A stretch of 12,596 nucleotides of DNA, taken from NCBI GenBank assembly GCA_001970855.1, contig LSSN01004319.1:1-12596 (forward strand), in the 5' to 3' direction. This stretch comes from Smittium culicis. Taxonomy: Eukaryota; Kickxellomycota; Harpellomycetes; Harpellales; Legeriomycetaceae. Positions 1 to 9,639 of the stretch are shown piece after piece. Position 1 is the first letter of the stretch. Each line of letters opens with the position of its first letter. Both the position numbers and the translations under genes were made by a program. Below the pieces are notes generated by a model, which worked only from the letters and a program-made list of their open reading frames with translations, had not been told where the DNA came from and made no database searches.

Positions 1-445
1 GAGCTGAAACGGGAAATAAAATGAATTATGAAAATCAGATTGATAGGATATTGATGAATCATCTTTCTAGTAATCTTGAAAGAATAAATTAAAGAAGCCT
101 GGTAACATAACAGACACCAAACATGGAAAAAATATTGATAATGAGAAAACAGATATACTAGAAAATAACCGAGTTTAATAAGTGTACATAAATAGGTCCT
201 AAATATCATCAATATACAAGGGTCAATAATATAACCAACACTAACACATATAATGAAGCATAAAATTTATAAGTCACAGAAAATTAATAATACATGTTAT
301 AAACACAGATACCAAATGATTTTTATTAATACATAAACAAAACTTATTATTCATAAATTCTGCAAAATGTTTCATCAGAATTTACGAATACTTTAAGTTA
401 TTATAAAATGGTTAAAATCACGAAAAATAATGTTCGATTGAATAA
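1..445. other. AT-rich intergenic, A-skewed
   Basis: No gene, RNA or repeat is visible here. The + strand is strongly A over T; for example, line 121-180 has about 32 A and 14 T. All frames are closed by frequent TAA, TAG and TGA. The stretch looks like non-coding host DNA at the left of the window. Its A excess is the opposite of the T excess seen after 1130. Confidence 0.6.
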
Positions 446-784
446 TTAGAAATGGTCCGCATGTGAAAATTTTATAGTTAAATAATGTTTGTTATTAAAT
501 AGTATTATATTTTCATAAGGTTTTAAAAGTTTAAAAAATAAATTAAAATTAAGGGGTGGAGCCGGAAAAGGCTGAGAGGGAAGAATGGATAATTTTAAAA
601 TTACAACATGAGGGGGTAGACCAAATGGATTAAATAAGTGTGGATTGAGGAGAATAGAAGTAATTTCATTATTTATCGAATTTATAATGAATACAATGGT
701 GAAAATATGACGATATGAACTGACGCGGAAGCATATCCGTGAAAAGGCAGAGGTAACTAAGTGGTTAAGTGTTGATTGAGTCAT
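446..784 (-). CDS. Doubtful 112-codon ORF, unrecognised
   Basis: A minus-strand reading frame of 112 codons starts with ATG at 784 and stops just past 446. I do not recognise the protein. The N-terminal half is mixed hydrophobic and Ser/Ile-rich. The middle (about residues 45-75) has Pro and Phe stretches such as NPFGLPP and QPFPAPP. The C-terminal part is Phe/Leu/Asn/Lys-rich, as AT-rich DNA would give. There is no signal peptide, zinc motif or known domain that I can identify. The + strand here is purine-rich, which lowers stop density on the minus strand, so chance is a good explanation. Against chance, 112 codons is long for this base composition. It may be a small fungal gene, a gene fragment or noise; noise is the most likely. 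Confidence 0.15.
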   Translation of the reverse strand: MTQSTLNHLVTSAFSRICFRVSSYRHIFTIVFIINSINNEITSILLNPHLFNPFGLPPHVVILKLSILPSQPFPAPPLNFNLFFKLLKPYENIILFNNKHYLTIKFSHADHF

Positions 785-1110
785 AAGAGTATGGAAGACG
801 GACGTTAAGGCTGAGGTGGCGCAGCAGGTGGGGCATGCGGATACGGATGGCAGAAGGTGTAGACCGAGAGTGTGGTAGGAATGGAGGGGAGGTGGGGACG
901 TGGGGAGGTGGGGACGTGGGGACGTGGGGACGTGGGGACGTGGGGACGTGGGGACGTGGGGACGTGGGGACGTGGGGACGTGGGGACGTGGGGACGTGGG
1001 GACGTGGGGGTGTTGGTATCAGTTGGGGATGTGGAGGTGTTGGGGTCGGTGGGTTGTGATGTTAACGCGTGAGGTGGATGTATTACGCAGAATTATGAGG
1101 TGGAAGTTAC
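780..1110. other. GC-richer, G-over-C island
   Basis: This is the only GC-rich stretch in the left 8 kb. The + strand is dominated by G, with few C, and carries many GG and GGG runs. It contains the 8-bp minisatellite at 892-1003. Degenerate G-rich sequence flanks the array on both sides: GGAGG and AGGTGG before it, and GTGGGGGTGTTGG, GTGGAGGTG and GGGTCGGTGGG after it. The three overlapping plus-strand ORFs here (835-1059, 872-1072, 900-1124) are by-products of the repeat, not genes. Confidence 0.7.
892..1003 (+). repeat. 8-bp minisatellite GTGGGGAC, 14 units
   Basis: Fourteen head-to-tail copies of GTGGGGAC run without interruption. Units at 908-1003 (12 copies) are identical. The unit at 900-907 is GTGGGGAG, and 892-899 is canonical. 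The array ends in the variant GTGGGGGT at 1004. A GGGG run every 8 bases gives dense potential for G-quadruplexes on the + strand. Each junction contains GACGTG, an ACGT core like those bound by bZIP/bHLH factors. Because 8 is not a multiple of 3, all three plus frames read the same octapeptide cycle (VGTWGRGD), so the apparent Trp/Gly-rich proteins are artefacts. The near-perfect identity indicates recent slippage or unequal exchange. Confidence 0.95.
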
Positions 1111-1980
1111 TGTTTGAATTATAGGATCATGCTAGCTGTTTGATTTCAGAGGTGGTAATTAATGTTATTTATGTGCTACTTTTAACGATTTGTTGTTGAT
1201 ATAATTTTCAATAGTTACTGATTGATTTTTAATTTATTATATTGGTTTAGCTCAAATCTTAATTTTCGTGTGGTTTTTTGTTGTAGATGAATCAATGCTT
1301 TAGATTGAAGCTTTTTTTTATTGATTTTCTCTTCTTTTTGAATGTTGAGTTTAATATTCCTATTGTAATAATTATTTATGAGTTCTTGGTTAACTGAGTT
1401 TTGTGTGATTATATTTTAATTCTATGGTGATATTTGATGCTATTTTTTTTAGTTCGTTCTATAAGGCGAATGATTTTATTGCTGGGATATCGATGCCATA
1501 ATCGTATTAGATGAATTTTTTTTGAGTTTGACTATGAAAAAAAAATTTTTTCTTTCAAATATTTTAACTTTTTTTTATATTATTCTTTTATTATATTAGT
1601 TTTTTTAATTTGATTCATTTTTTTGTGATATAATATTTTTCTGTTTATAATTTATGTATTATTCAAGCTGTGGATTTAGTTGAAGGTTTATTTTGCTTTA
1701 TTTATTCGTTTTAAACATAACTAATTAAATTACTTATTTCCACTTTTTTGATTTTTGTTATTATATTATATATTTTATATCCATTTATTTGTGTATATAT
1801 TTCATATTGTTTGAATTTAGTTATTTTTATAATTAATCTTTCATGTAGCTGAAGATTTAAATTTTGTTATAATATTGTATGATAGATTATTTTTAAATTT
1901 TTTGTGATTTATCTTGAATAGATCGACATTTATACGAGTGATAGTTATATTAGTTTTATATAGCCGTATTTATTTTAGAT
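1111..1980. other. T-skewed, G-over-C intergenic DNA
   Basis: No gene is visible. The + strand is now T over A (line 1561-1620 has about 41 T and 14 A) while G still exceeds C (line 1261-1320 has about 12 G and 4 C). It holds many T runs and one A9T6 palindrome. There is no terminator, tRNA or open frame I would defend. The composition differs from both neighbours: the A-rich DNA before 540 and the C-over-G DNA after 1981. Confidence 0.6.
1536..1552. repeat. A/T palindrome, G-A9-T6-C
   Basis: A perfect 7-bp stem (GAAAAAA paired with TTTTTTC) encloses three A. The same A9T6 core recurs at 2131-2145. In DNA this AT-rich such palindromes arise easily, and no function is implied. Confidence 0.6.
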
Positions 1981-4900
1981 TTTACGCATATTTAATTTAC
2001 ACAAACCATCAACAAATTTAAAATCCAAATCACATATTTTTACACCTTAAAAATAGATGTATGTTTATAATCATTGAGTTTTAAGACTTGAAATGTATCA
2101 AAATTGATACTTGTAAGTATAAATTATTATAAAAAAAAATTTTTTATAAATTTTTTTTGTCAACCCCAATTTTTACAATTAATTTGATGTTTAATTTAAA
2201 TAAAACATCATATCTATTATCTTGAGATAAGAGCAACTATAAATACCACTCTTACTAATAAAACCTTCTCGCTTATATATTTTTTCTTTTTATTTACAAT
2301 TTAAACCCTATCTTCATGTTTAAATACCATTTATAAATACTCTAGTAATTTTTTTAAATTTTAAAGTGGATAATATGACTTTCATTTATTTTTTTATAAA
2401 CTACTTAAATAATTATTAAAAAACAAATAATATTTTTTAATTTTTATCATTTGTTTTATAAACTAGAAAATATAATTTAATTTCAATAATTTTTCTTAAA
2501 AAATACCATAACTCATCCGAGATCAAATTAGAATTATTGATTGTAGAAAATTAATTGGAATAAACATCGATAGCTTATATATATTAGAAGCATAAAAAAT
2601 CACATAATTTCGATTTTTAAAGAACATCATTCTTTACTACAATAGATCTATATTGGATTTATTAAAATTATATTATAATAGTAGTTTTCTTATTCAGAAT
2701 AGTTATTCTTTATATACCAATAATAACATCTTTAAATTATATGTTTTTAAACCATCTACTGATAAAACAAAACTTCTATATCGCTTTTTTTTAATAAAGT
2801 ACTCTTCGTTTTATATATCCTTTTTTTAATACTGAAAATTGTTTTTAAAAAAAATAATAAAATACATATATATATCATTTCTCTATGAAATTCGGCTGAT
2901 TTATTATTCAGAATTCTAGAACTGTCGTATTAAAAATGTAAATAAAATAAATAAATGATAAAATAAAATTTTACAAACTTGATATTACATCTAGAAAATA
3001 GCCCTTAAATTTACACGTAGCTAATTTATACATTGTAATTAGCTTAAATGTTTTTTATTAACATCATTAGAATAGACTTGATTAAATTAGTACCGCAAAA
3101 AAAAATTTCACCAGTATTGATAGATTGATATTTTTCAAGAATTTTTTTAGATAATTATAATCCGAACGCTGCAAAGCTGAGCTCTTACCGATTATATTGT
3201 AAAATTAGCGTATGATCTTACTTTGATAAAACCAGTTAAAAATTTTAACCCTTCAACAAACAAGGTCTATGAAATTTTAGTACTAAGGCTTGATTATGAG
3301 TTAGTGACATAATAAGGAGATGAATTGTCTGCTTCTTGTTTTATTATACTATTATAATTCTTTTCTTCTATACTATAATACCCTATTTATTATATAGAGC
3401 TTTACTATTATTCACCAGATATCTTGTATAAAAATAAAATATCTTAAATAAGTAAACATTATTTTCAAATCATTAAATAAAAAATTACTTTAATCGAAAA
3501 AAAACAATGATTTTTATACAATAAAATATAACAGTAAGAAATTATCAAAAATTTACAATTAATAAACACATTTACTATAGAGTAAATAAACAAATTATAT
3601 TTTTGTTTAAACGACTTGGTTTAAATTCTTCGGCTACATGAAATTTATTATTATATCATCCGATAATATTAGGGTATTACAAAATAGTAAAAATTATTTT
3701 ATTCTTTGTATATCAAATTGTTTGTATGTCTGATTATTTATTTCGCTTTATTTACTAAGGGTTATATTGAACATTTGAATTATTATTTTCAATTAATTCA
3801 AATTTTTATGCTAAATTTTCATATTAATCTCACATATGTATTAAATCATAAAAATAAAATCGAACTATGTTAGCTACTGCATTTTATGTACAAATTTACC
3901 AATATATTAAAATTAACCTCAAATGTGCACAAAATTTTCACAATAATAGATTGTTTTTTAATATCCAAATCTAGTAATTTGTGTTTATTTTTTATTAATT
4001 TCGAGCCTTAATCAAATATTGATGTTTATAGATTAGAAAAAATATTATTATACCATTTTATCATAAAGCATAAATTAATGAACCGATAAATCGTTTTTGA
4101 CAGTTTTTTGTTGAAAGAATATAGATGATTAACTAAATATCTCAATATATGTTTTATTAGTATTTATATAATTTACTGTTATTTTAGTTAAAGGTTTTAT
4201 TTTTTTTAATAAAAAGCCTAATGTTAAAATTCAAGCATATAGCCGGTTTAGTTCCATTTTTAATAGAAAAATATTACGTTCCCGAGAAAAAATAAAATAA
4301 AATTTTTTTCAAGGTGGAATATATTATAAACCAATGACAAACCTAAAATAATCGCCATATTGATCACTTAGAATTTGCTTAATAATTCGCTTATTTGAAT
4401 TTGATTTTTAGATTTTTATTTCATATTTAAGTAGAAATTCTATATAAATATAGCAATAAGAATTTTTCTTTGAATTTTAGAGAATTTTCACTTTTACTTT
4501 TCTCTTGAAATTTTTATATCCCAGAATAAATAAGTGAATGAATGCTTTTTAAATCTTCCTATTTTACTAGAAATATATATATAAACTCTTTTAATTTTAT
4601 AAATTATCACATATTTCAATTGAATTTTATTCCTTAAAAAAATTTAGATACCTCTTTAAAATTAGAAAAAAATAATAATAACCATGTTTTCTGTTTCAAA
4701 CAGTAAAATTTTCTATTAAATTATTTAGTAATTATTTAGTAATTCTTTTAGAATCTATAAAAATCCTTCTTTATATTTTATTAACCTTGGTTATTACTGT
4801 TCCTCTTATTGATCTAAAAACGATTTATCTGAAAATTTTTCGTTTCTTTCCAATAGTATATTTACACTATTACTCACGCTATGAGAAAAAAACTTTTCGC

Positions 4901-5639
4901 TCTTGTGTAATTGAGATTTTTACAGTAAAATAATATTTATAACCCAAAAACTGTAATATTTGTTAAATGTGTGGAACTTTGAAATCTAACTGTTTATATT
5001 GGATAGTTAATTAAAAAAAATTGTTAATTTTAATTATAGTATTATCCTGTTAATAAAGTTGGGAATCTTTAATTTATATTTATATGTATATATAGTGATA
5101 TATCTAATGATTATTTTGACTCTTAAATAAAATAATTCAAGATTATTATAAGTATAAATTGTGGAGTATTTATTTTGTAAAAATAGCAAAATCTTATATT
5201 TGCAAGAAATATATAAAACATTTACTAAAAAATTTAAAATATCTGTGGATATATTACTTATTTAAAATTTAATTTAATAATTTATTATTATAATTGTTAT
5301 TTAAAATATTTTTTGAGTGTCGATTAGCTCAATCCTCAAAAAATTGAAATAGCATAACTAAAAAAATTATCAAATCGCCAATTAAAGTTATAAAGCCCGA
5401 TGAAAAATTTAATATTTGTTATTTAAAGTTTCAAAATTATGGTTTCATTATTTTTATTATTTATTCACTAACCTTCAAATCATTCTAATCTACAATTTAT
5501 TAATAAGCAAATATATTTTCAGTTTGTATCAAAATTTACTGAAATTAGCGAGAAATATAAAGCTAATAGATTAAATTCAAACGCCTTAGAAATTTCAAAA
5601 TAACTATTTTGTTGTTTAGATATAAAAGACTTTAAAATC
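1981..5639. other. Very AT-rich non-coding DNA
   Basis: About 3.7 kb with no credible reading frame, RNA gene or long repeat. A sampled line (4021-4080) has 10 G or C in 60. Just after 1981 the + strand switches to C over G (line 1981-2040 has about 12 C and 1 G). Contents are A and T runs, short TA microsatellites (around 2866 and 4570) and one A9T6 hairpin. A slightly GC-richer islet at 3160-3200 recalls part of a tRNA on the minus strand but does not fold as one. It could be intergenic heterochromatin-like DNA or transposon debris mutated beyond recognition. Confidence 0.6.
2127..2149. repeat. 10-bp A/T hairpin
   Basis: TTATAAAAAA and its exact complement TTTTTTATAA are separated by three A, giving a perfect 10-bp stem. 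It is followed by a T8 run at 2151-2158. On paper it resembles a hairpin plus T tract, but in eukaryotic AT-rich DNA I give it no regulatory role. Confidence 0.6.
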
Positions 5640-8214
5640 AGCATTAAAATTCCAAACTACTGGATAAGAAGGATAAAATCTGTATCGACCATAGTACCCT
5701 ATTTTTCATCAGCTGTGTCGAATATTATCACGATAATAGTTCCAATTAATTAATTATCAAAATTATTTGTACTTTTTGGAGATAATTTACCTTATATAAA
5801 TTTAGGAAAAAGAAAAGATTGTTTTGATATTACAGATTATTTAGATCGGTCAAACAGATACTGACGAGAAATATATCCTGTTGAGGTGCATTATATGCAT
5901 ATATTTGTTGAATATACAGCTACTGCGGCTGAGTTCTTCGGGGTTCTTGTAATTTTTTTGAGGGCTGACAAAGCTTTGGCATTATTATAAGTAATTTTAT
6001 TTAGGTAATTTATTTTTAATTAGATTTATAAATTTGATATGGTTAGTGTAGGCTAATTTATTTTATTATTTATAAAACCGATCAAAAAATAAAAGAGAAA
6101 AAATTACCAAATTTATAAATTTATAAAAAGATTAGTATGAAAATTCTTTGTCTCAGTAGAGAAAAAATCATTCCTAAAAATTTTTGATGCCCCTCTTGTT
6201 GTAGGAATTTTCCTATCATTATTTGAGGTTATTTTTTCTTGGCGATATCTATTTCAAATTCGTCTTATGATTTTATTGTAACGTTTTAATAGCAAATTCA
6301 TAAGAAAAATTACTGAATTGATCGAGTTTTAATATGACATCCTTATGTTAAATTTACATTATCGATTTTTTTTAATTGAATTTGACTTTTAGACACGAAA
6401 ATATTAAAGTAAAGAGTATGGATGAGGGTGTAATTTATCAGGAACGCTCTTCACTTCCACATTATGTAACCTGCGAAATTAATTTTTTTGGATTTTTAAT
6501 GCGAAAAAGATTTAACATAACCAAAAGATTTACTTATTAATTTTTGGGAATGAGAAGAAAAAATCAAATATTAAAAATGAATACAAGTTAAGCGAAATTT
6601 TTAGTATCCTGAAAAATAAGTGTTATATACAATACTTATAAAATATATAAGACATCGACAAAAAAATAAAGGAAAGATTCGATAATATGTTTAAAATTTT
6701 GAATAAAATTTGAATCAATTTTATTTGATATACTAAGATATGTAGTTGAAAAGCCTTTTACTATTAATGTGATGATTTAATAAATGGCAAAAAATTTCTT
6801 TATTTATACTATGCATAAGAAGTAAACAAAATTATAGTCATTTAAGAGGTTAAACTCCTTTAATTTTTTTTTTCTCAGAGCTTATTAAACATAATTTTAA
6901 AGTATATTAAAAACTACCAAAAAAAAATTAAAAAGTTACAAAAATATTTCAAGAATAATTTTTCAACCGACCCCTCTTCGTCGCTCTATCAGCTCCATAG
7001 ACACTGGGCATTGGTTCAAGGATACATACTCCTAAAAGATTTAAATTAATTTGCTAGAAAAAAAAAAAAAGCTAAATAATAATCGGTTTGCAATTGTTTT
7101 AAAGGCTTTTTATTTTATTTGAATTTACCTGCTATTTAAATTGATAATTATTAATAGATATTTCAAAAAATAATTAGTAAAAATCTAAATTAATGTATAA
7201 AAAACAACGAATATAAATTTTTACTTGTTCAAATTTGAGTATTATTTTAATCTTAATGAATTTTTTAGCACTAATTTTGGAAATTAGCCAAATCTCTTTA
7301 TATAAAAGTCGACTAATGGTGTATTAGGATAGAATATGATGGATCTGATCTCTCTGATTGTATAAACCTTGTCTTTAAAAAATAGTGTTTGCTTGTAAAA
7401 TATGAAAGTTTTGAATGAAAATTATAATTTTGAATCGATCGAAGTAACCAAGCGAAAAAAAAACTCGTTTCAAATTTTTTATCAATTCCCTATTATTTTC
7501 GAGCCATTTGGATATTTTGATAACATTGTCATTAAATATCATATATTAGACGTTTGAATTTGATTATTACACTTAGTCTTTATATATTTACAAATAAATA
7601 TTATATCCATAAGATAAGTGTAAATGTGTAAAGTTTTAGTTTATAAAAATATTTATATTGGGAAAGGTATCGAAATCAGATTGTATTGTATGAAAAAGTA
7701 AAATGGCAGGATAAAAATCATAAGTAGAACTAAATATAGAATAACAATAACAATAAAAAATATAGAGATATTAGTTCAAGCAATTAATGTTGAAAATTTT
7801 ATCCTTAGCATGAAATTTTTAACCACTGGTTCATATACCTAGCCCGGATTTCGATTTTATAAGCTTTGAATGTTATATTAACATTAATATTGTCTCGATT
7901 AAATTTTAATAAGAAACTGATAATCTTTTTTTACGACTACGAAAATTGCAATTATCCCTATTAAAACCAAAGCATTTCCCAATTGATTGTATAGCAATAA
8001 AGTTTAGTATTTATATTTCACTTTTTTTTTCTATTTTGCATTATTTTTTATCTGATACATTTATTATTTCTAGAATGATATCATATAATATTCCATATTT
8101 ATAAGATAATCAATAGCAATGTGTATATAGAGAGTGGAAAAAACAATTTATATTGCTAAATTTTTGTATTAATTGAAAAAATATTCAAAATACCTTTTGA
8201 AAACTACATAAAAT
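5640..8214. other. AT-rich DNA with small GC-richer islets
   Basis: No gene is visible. It differs from the preceding stretch in having several short islets of more complex sequence: 5840-5995, 6420-6480 and 6960-7030. All are too short and too interrupted for a protein call. The last reads about 28 codons on the minus strand without a stop (about 7040 to 6957, including MPSVYGADRATKRGRLK), but I recognise no family. An A13 run lies at 7058-7070. The islets may be remnants of old mobile elements or host genes. Clear DIRS homology begins only at about 8215. Confidence 0.5.
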
Positions 8215-8493
8215 CTCAGAGAGTAGGTATATTAAGGGTTATTATCTCTTATAATAATTCTAAATATAAAATTTAAGACCAGTAAAATAAGTGATTTAAA
8301 ATGAGCCGTAAAAATATTTGTTGTTATAGAATGTAAATTACACAAATGTGATATCTTTATCATCTTTTCTATCGCAAATTTTACTATAACAGAATAAAGG
8401 TATTCATTTTAAAAATTTTACACATTAGAAAATCTGATTTGAATTCCTTCAATCTAATATTCGATGATCCAATTACAAAAAGCTCAAACTCTC
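8215..8493 (+). promoter_or_regulatory. 5' leader of copy 1
   Basis: About 280 bases of AT-rich sequence lie between the element's left limit and the gag relic. Two blocks are shared with the second copy: 8215-8252 (30 of 38 bases match 11995-12032, most differences being transitions) and 8355-8374 (18 of 20 match 12153-12172, core TTATCATCTTTTCT). The rest aligns loosely with small indels. In a retroelement such a leader should hold the promoter and sequences needed for reverse transcription and circle joining; this role is inferred from position. Confidence 0.6.
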
Positions 8494-9219
8494 GATATCC
8501 AAGTCCAATTCAGGGTACTGATTGAAACTAGGCAAACCCCCCCCCCCCACATGAAAGGAGCATAACCACTAGCCAGTGAACCCTATTGATTAAACAAAGA
8601 TACCAGTTGCTTGCATTTTAGCCTATCTTAAACTCACATAACCACAACTACCGATAAAAGAAGACTTTTTTGAACTCCTTCAACTGAAAAAGAGCGCAAG
8701 ATTCCAATTCGTACTTGTCTTAATACTAGCTCTATTAGCTAAATCTCTCCGCATCTGAAAGATTAAGCCTACAGCGCGGTAAATATAATAGACTCTGTTC
8801 ACATGAATTATAGCTACCCCTAGCAAGAATTGGGGTCTATAAAATACTGTGTTTACTGTATAATTTGCGAGAATATGGGCTTAGACACTTCAGAGTATAC
8901 TAAAGACTTTTTTTTCGGCTCAATTAAATTATACCTGCTTGAATCGCTGCTAATGTAACCCAGTTCTGAATATAAAATCTCCGTAAATGACTGGAGTATA
9001 AAGGAAACCAATACAAGTGATATAATCCGATAAGAAGCCGCTAGTAGATCAATAATCATTGGAAGCCCTCATATTTTATATTCCAACAGCTAATCTTCAA
9101 CACGTTAAGACAATGAAAAAGTAACAGAGGAAAAATATTATTAGATATTCATTTGTAGCATCGCTTTTACGGCGTAATAAACCTCTTCTGAAACCTCCGC
9201 TGAAGTCGTCTAAAGCAAT
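8494..9219 (+). pseudogene. gag-like gene relic, copy 1
   Basis: This is the decayed counterpart of the open gag-like frame at 12273. Shared stretches include GATATCC...ATTCAGG at 8494-8514 (matching 12282-12301). The strongest is the KEDFF codons at 8657-8671, which match the EEDFF codons of copy 2 at 12438-12452. About 60 more bases after that still align (GAGCGCAAGATT with GAGCGTAAGGACGCGATC). The start codon is lost: the position aligned to ATG 12273 reads CTC/CAA. In-frame TGA, TAG and TAA interrupt it many times, and a C12 run lies at 8537-8548. Beyond about 8760 no intact reference is in the window, so the 3' limit is set only by where pol-like sequence begins. GC around 8641-8700 is about 37%, against about 51% in copy 2. 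Confidence 0.65.
8537..8548 (+). repeat. C12 homopolymer
   Basis: Twelve consecutive C inside the gag relic, the longest C run in the window. The aligned part of copy 2 has only a C5 run nearby (12381-12385) and cannot be matched to it base for base. Slippage in unconstrained DNA is a sufficient explanation. Confidence 0.9.
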
Positions 9220-9300
9220 ATGTCCACCGATAGCCAGTCAAATTTTTGCACAAGGAGACATAGCAACAGTAGAGGATCTCATAGTTATATAGATAGGATC

Positions 9301-9639
9301 TCTAGTATAGGGATTCTTACCATTTTAAGATCTGTATGGTACAGATTGATTGATAGCCGAAAGTACCGGAACATAGTGGAAAGAGTATTTAGAATCCTCT
9401 TCAAGAGCCCCAATTCTTCTTTTCCTAAGTCGAGATCTTCCGATGCGAAAATTCAACAAAGGTCTAATCTTCGCTGAATGAAATTTTGACTCTGGATCGA
9501 TCCACATTTCTTCAGGCGACCATGGAACCCACACCCAGTGAGATGCCTTCAAACAACACAGCAGCTATCCCATCCGAATCAATACAGGATTAAGCTGAGC
9601 ACGGAGACAAGCAAAGTTATGATGGACGACTAACCTCAC
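9301..9639 (+). pseudogene. Pol N-terminal region relic, copy 1
   Basis: Reading frame 1 at about 9337-9450 gives a run like WYRLIDSRKYRNIVERVFRI followed by LFKSPNSSFPKSRSS. It resembles the segment just before the reverse transcriptase in DIRS polyproteins, where a W..I/L.....V..IV..GF.IPF...P pattern is usual. The plus ORF at 9220-9477 covers it but is not a gene. After 9478 the frame is lost until the RT motif at 9660. Its start and any overlap with gag cannot be placed. Confidence 0.5.

Noticed and set aside
835..1124. Three overlapping plus-strand ORFs rich in Trp, Gly and Asp
   Set aside because: All three are read from the same 8-bp repeat in different frames; there is no codon structure and no domain outside the array.
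2127..2158. Hairpin plus T8 run as an intrinsic terminator
   Set aside because: The setting is eukaryotic, the stem is pure A/T, and no gene lies upstream to be terminated.
3125..3195. tRNA-like sequence on the minus strand (AGCTCAGCTTTGCAGCG, then TTATAAT, then TTCTTGA)
   Set aside because: The D-arm wording and spacing recall an elongator tRNA-Met, but the anticodon stem, T stem and acceptor stem do not pair; at best a decayed relic, more likely chance.
6995..7030. GGTTCAAGG as a possible tRNA T-loop
   Set aside because: The flanking bases do not form the T stem, and no D or anticodon arm lies at the right distance.
1981..8214. Mitochondrial or plastid-like DNA, suggested by the low GC
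   Set aside because: No organelle gene, rRNA or tRNA was found in over 6 kb, which would be exceptional for an organelle genome; the flanking DIRS elements point to nuclear DNA.
8853..9059. 68-codon minus-strand ORF
   Set aside because: It lies antisense inside the gag relic, has no recognisable domain, and is explained as a shadow of the decayed element.
9325..9552. 75-codon minus-strand ORF with Trp and Pro residues
   Set aside because: It is antisense to the pol N-terminal relic, whose plus-strand reading matches DIRS patterns.
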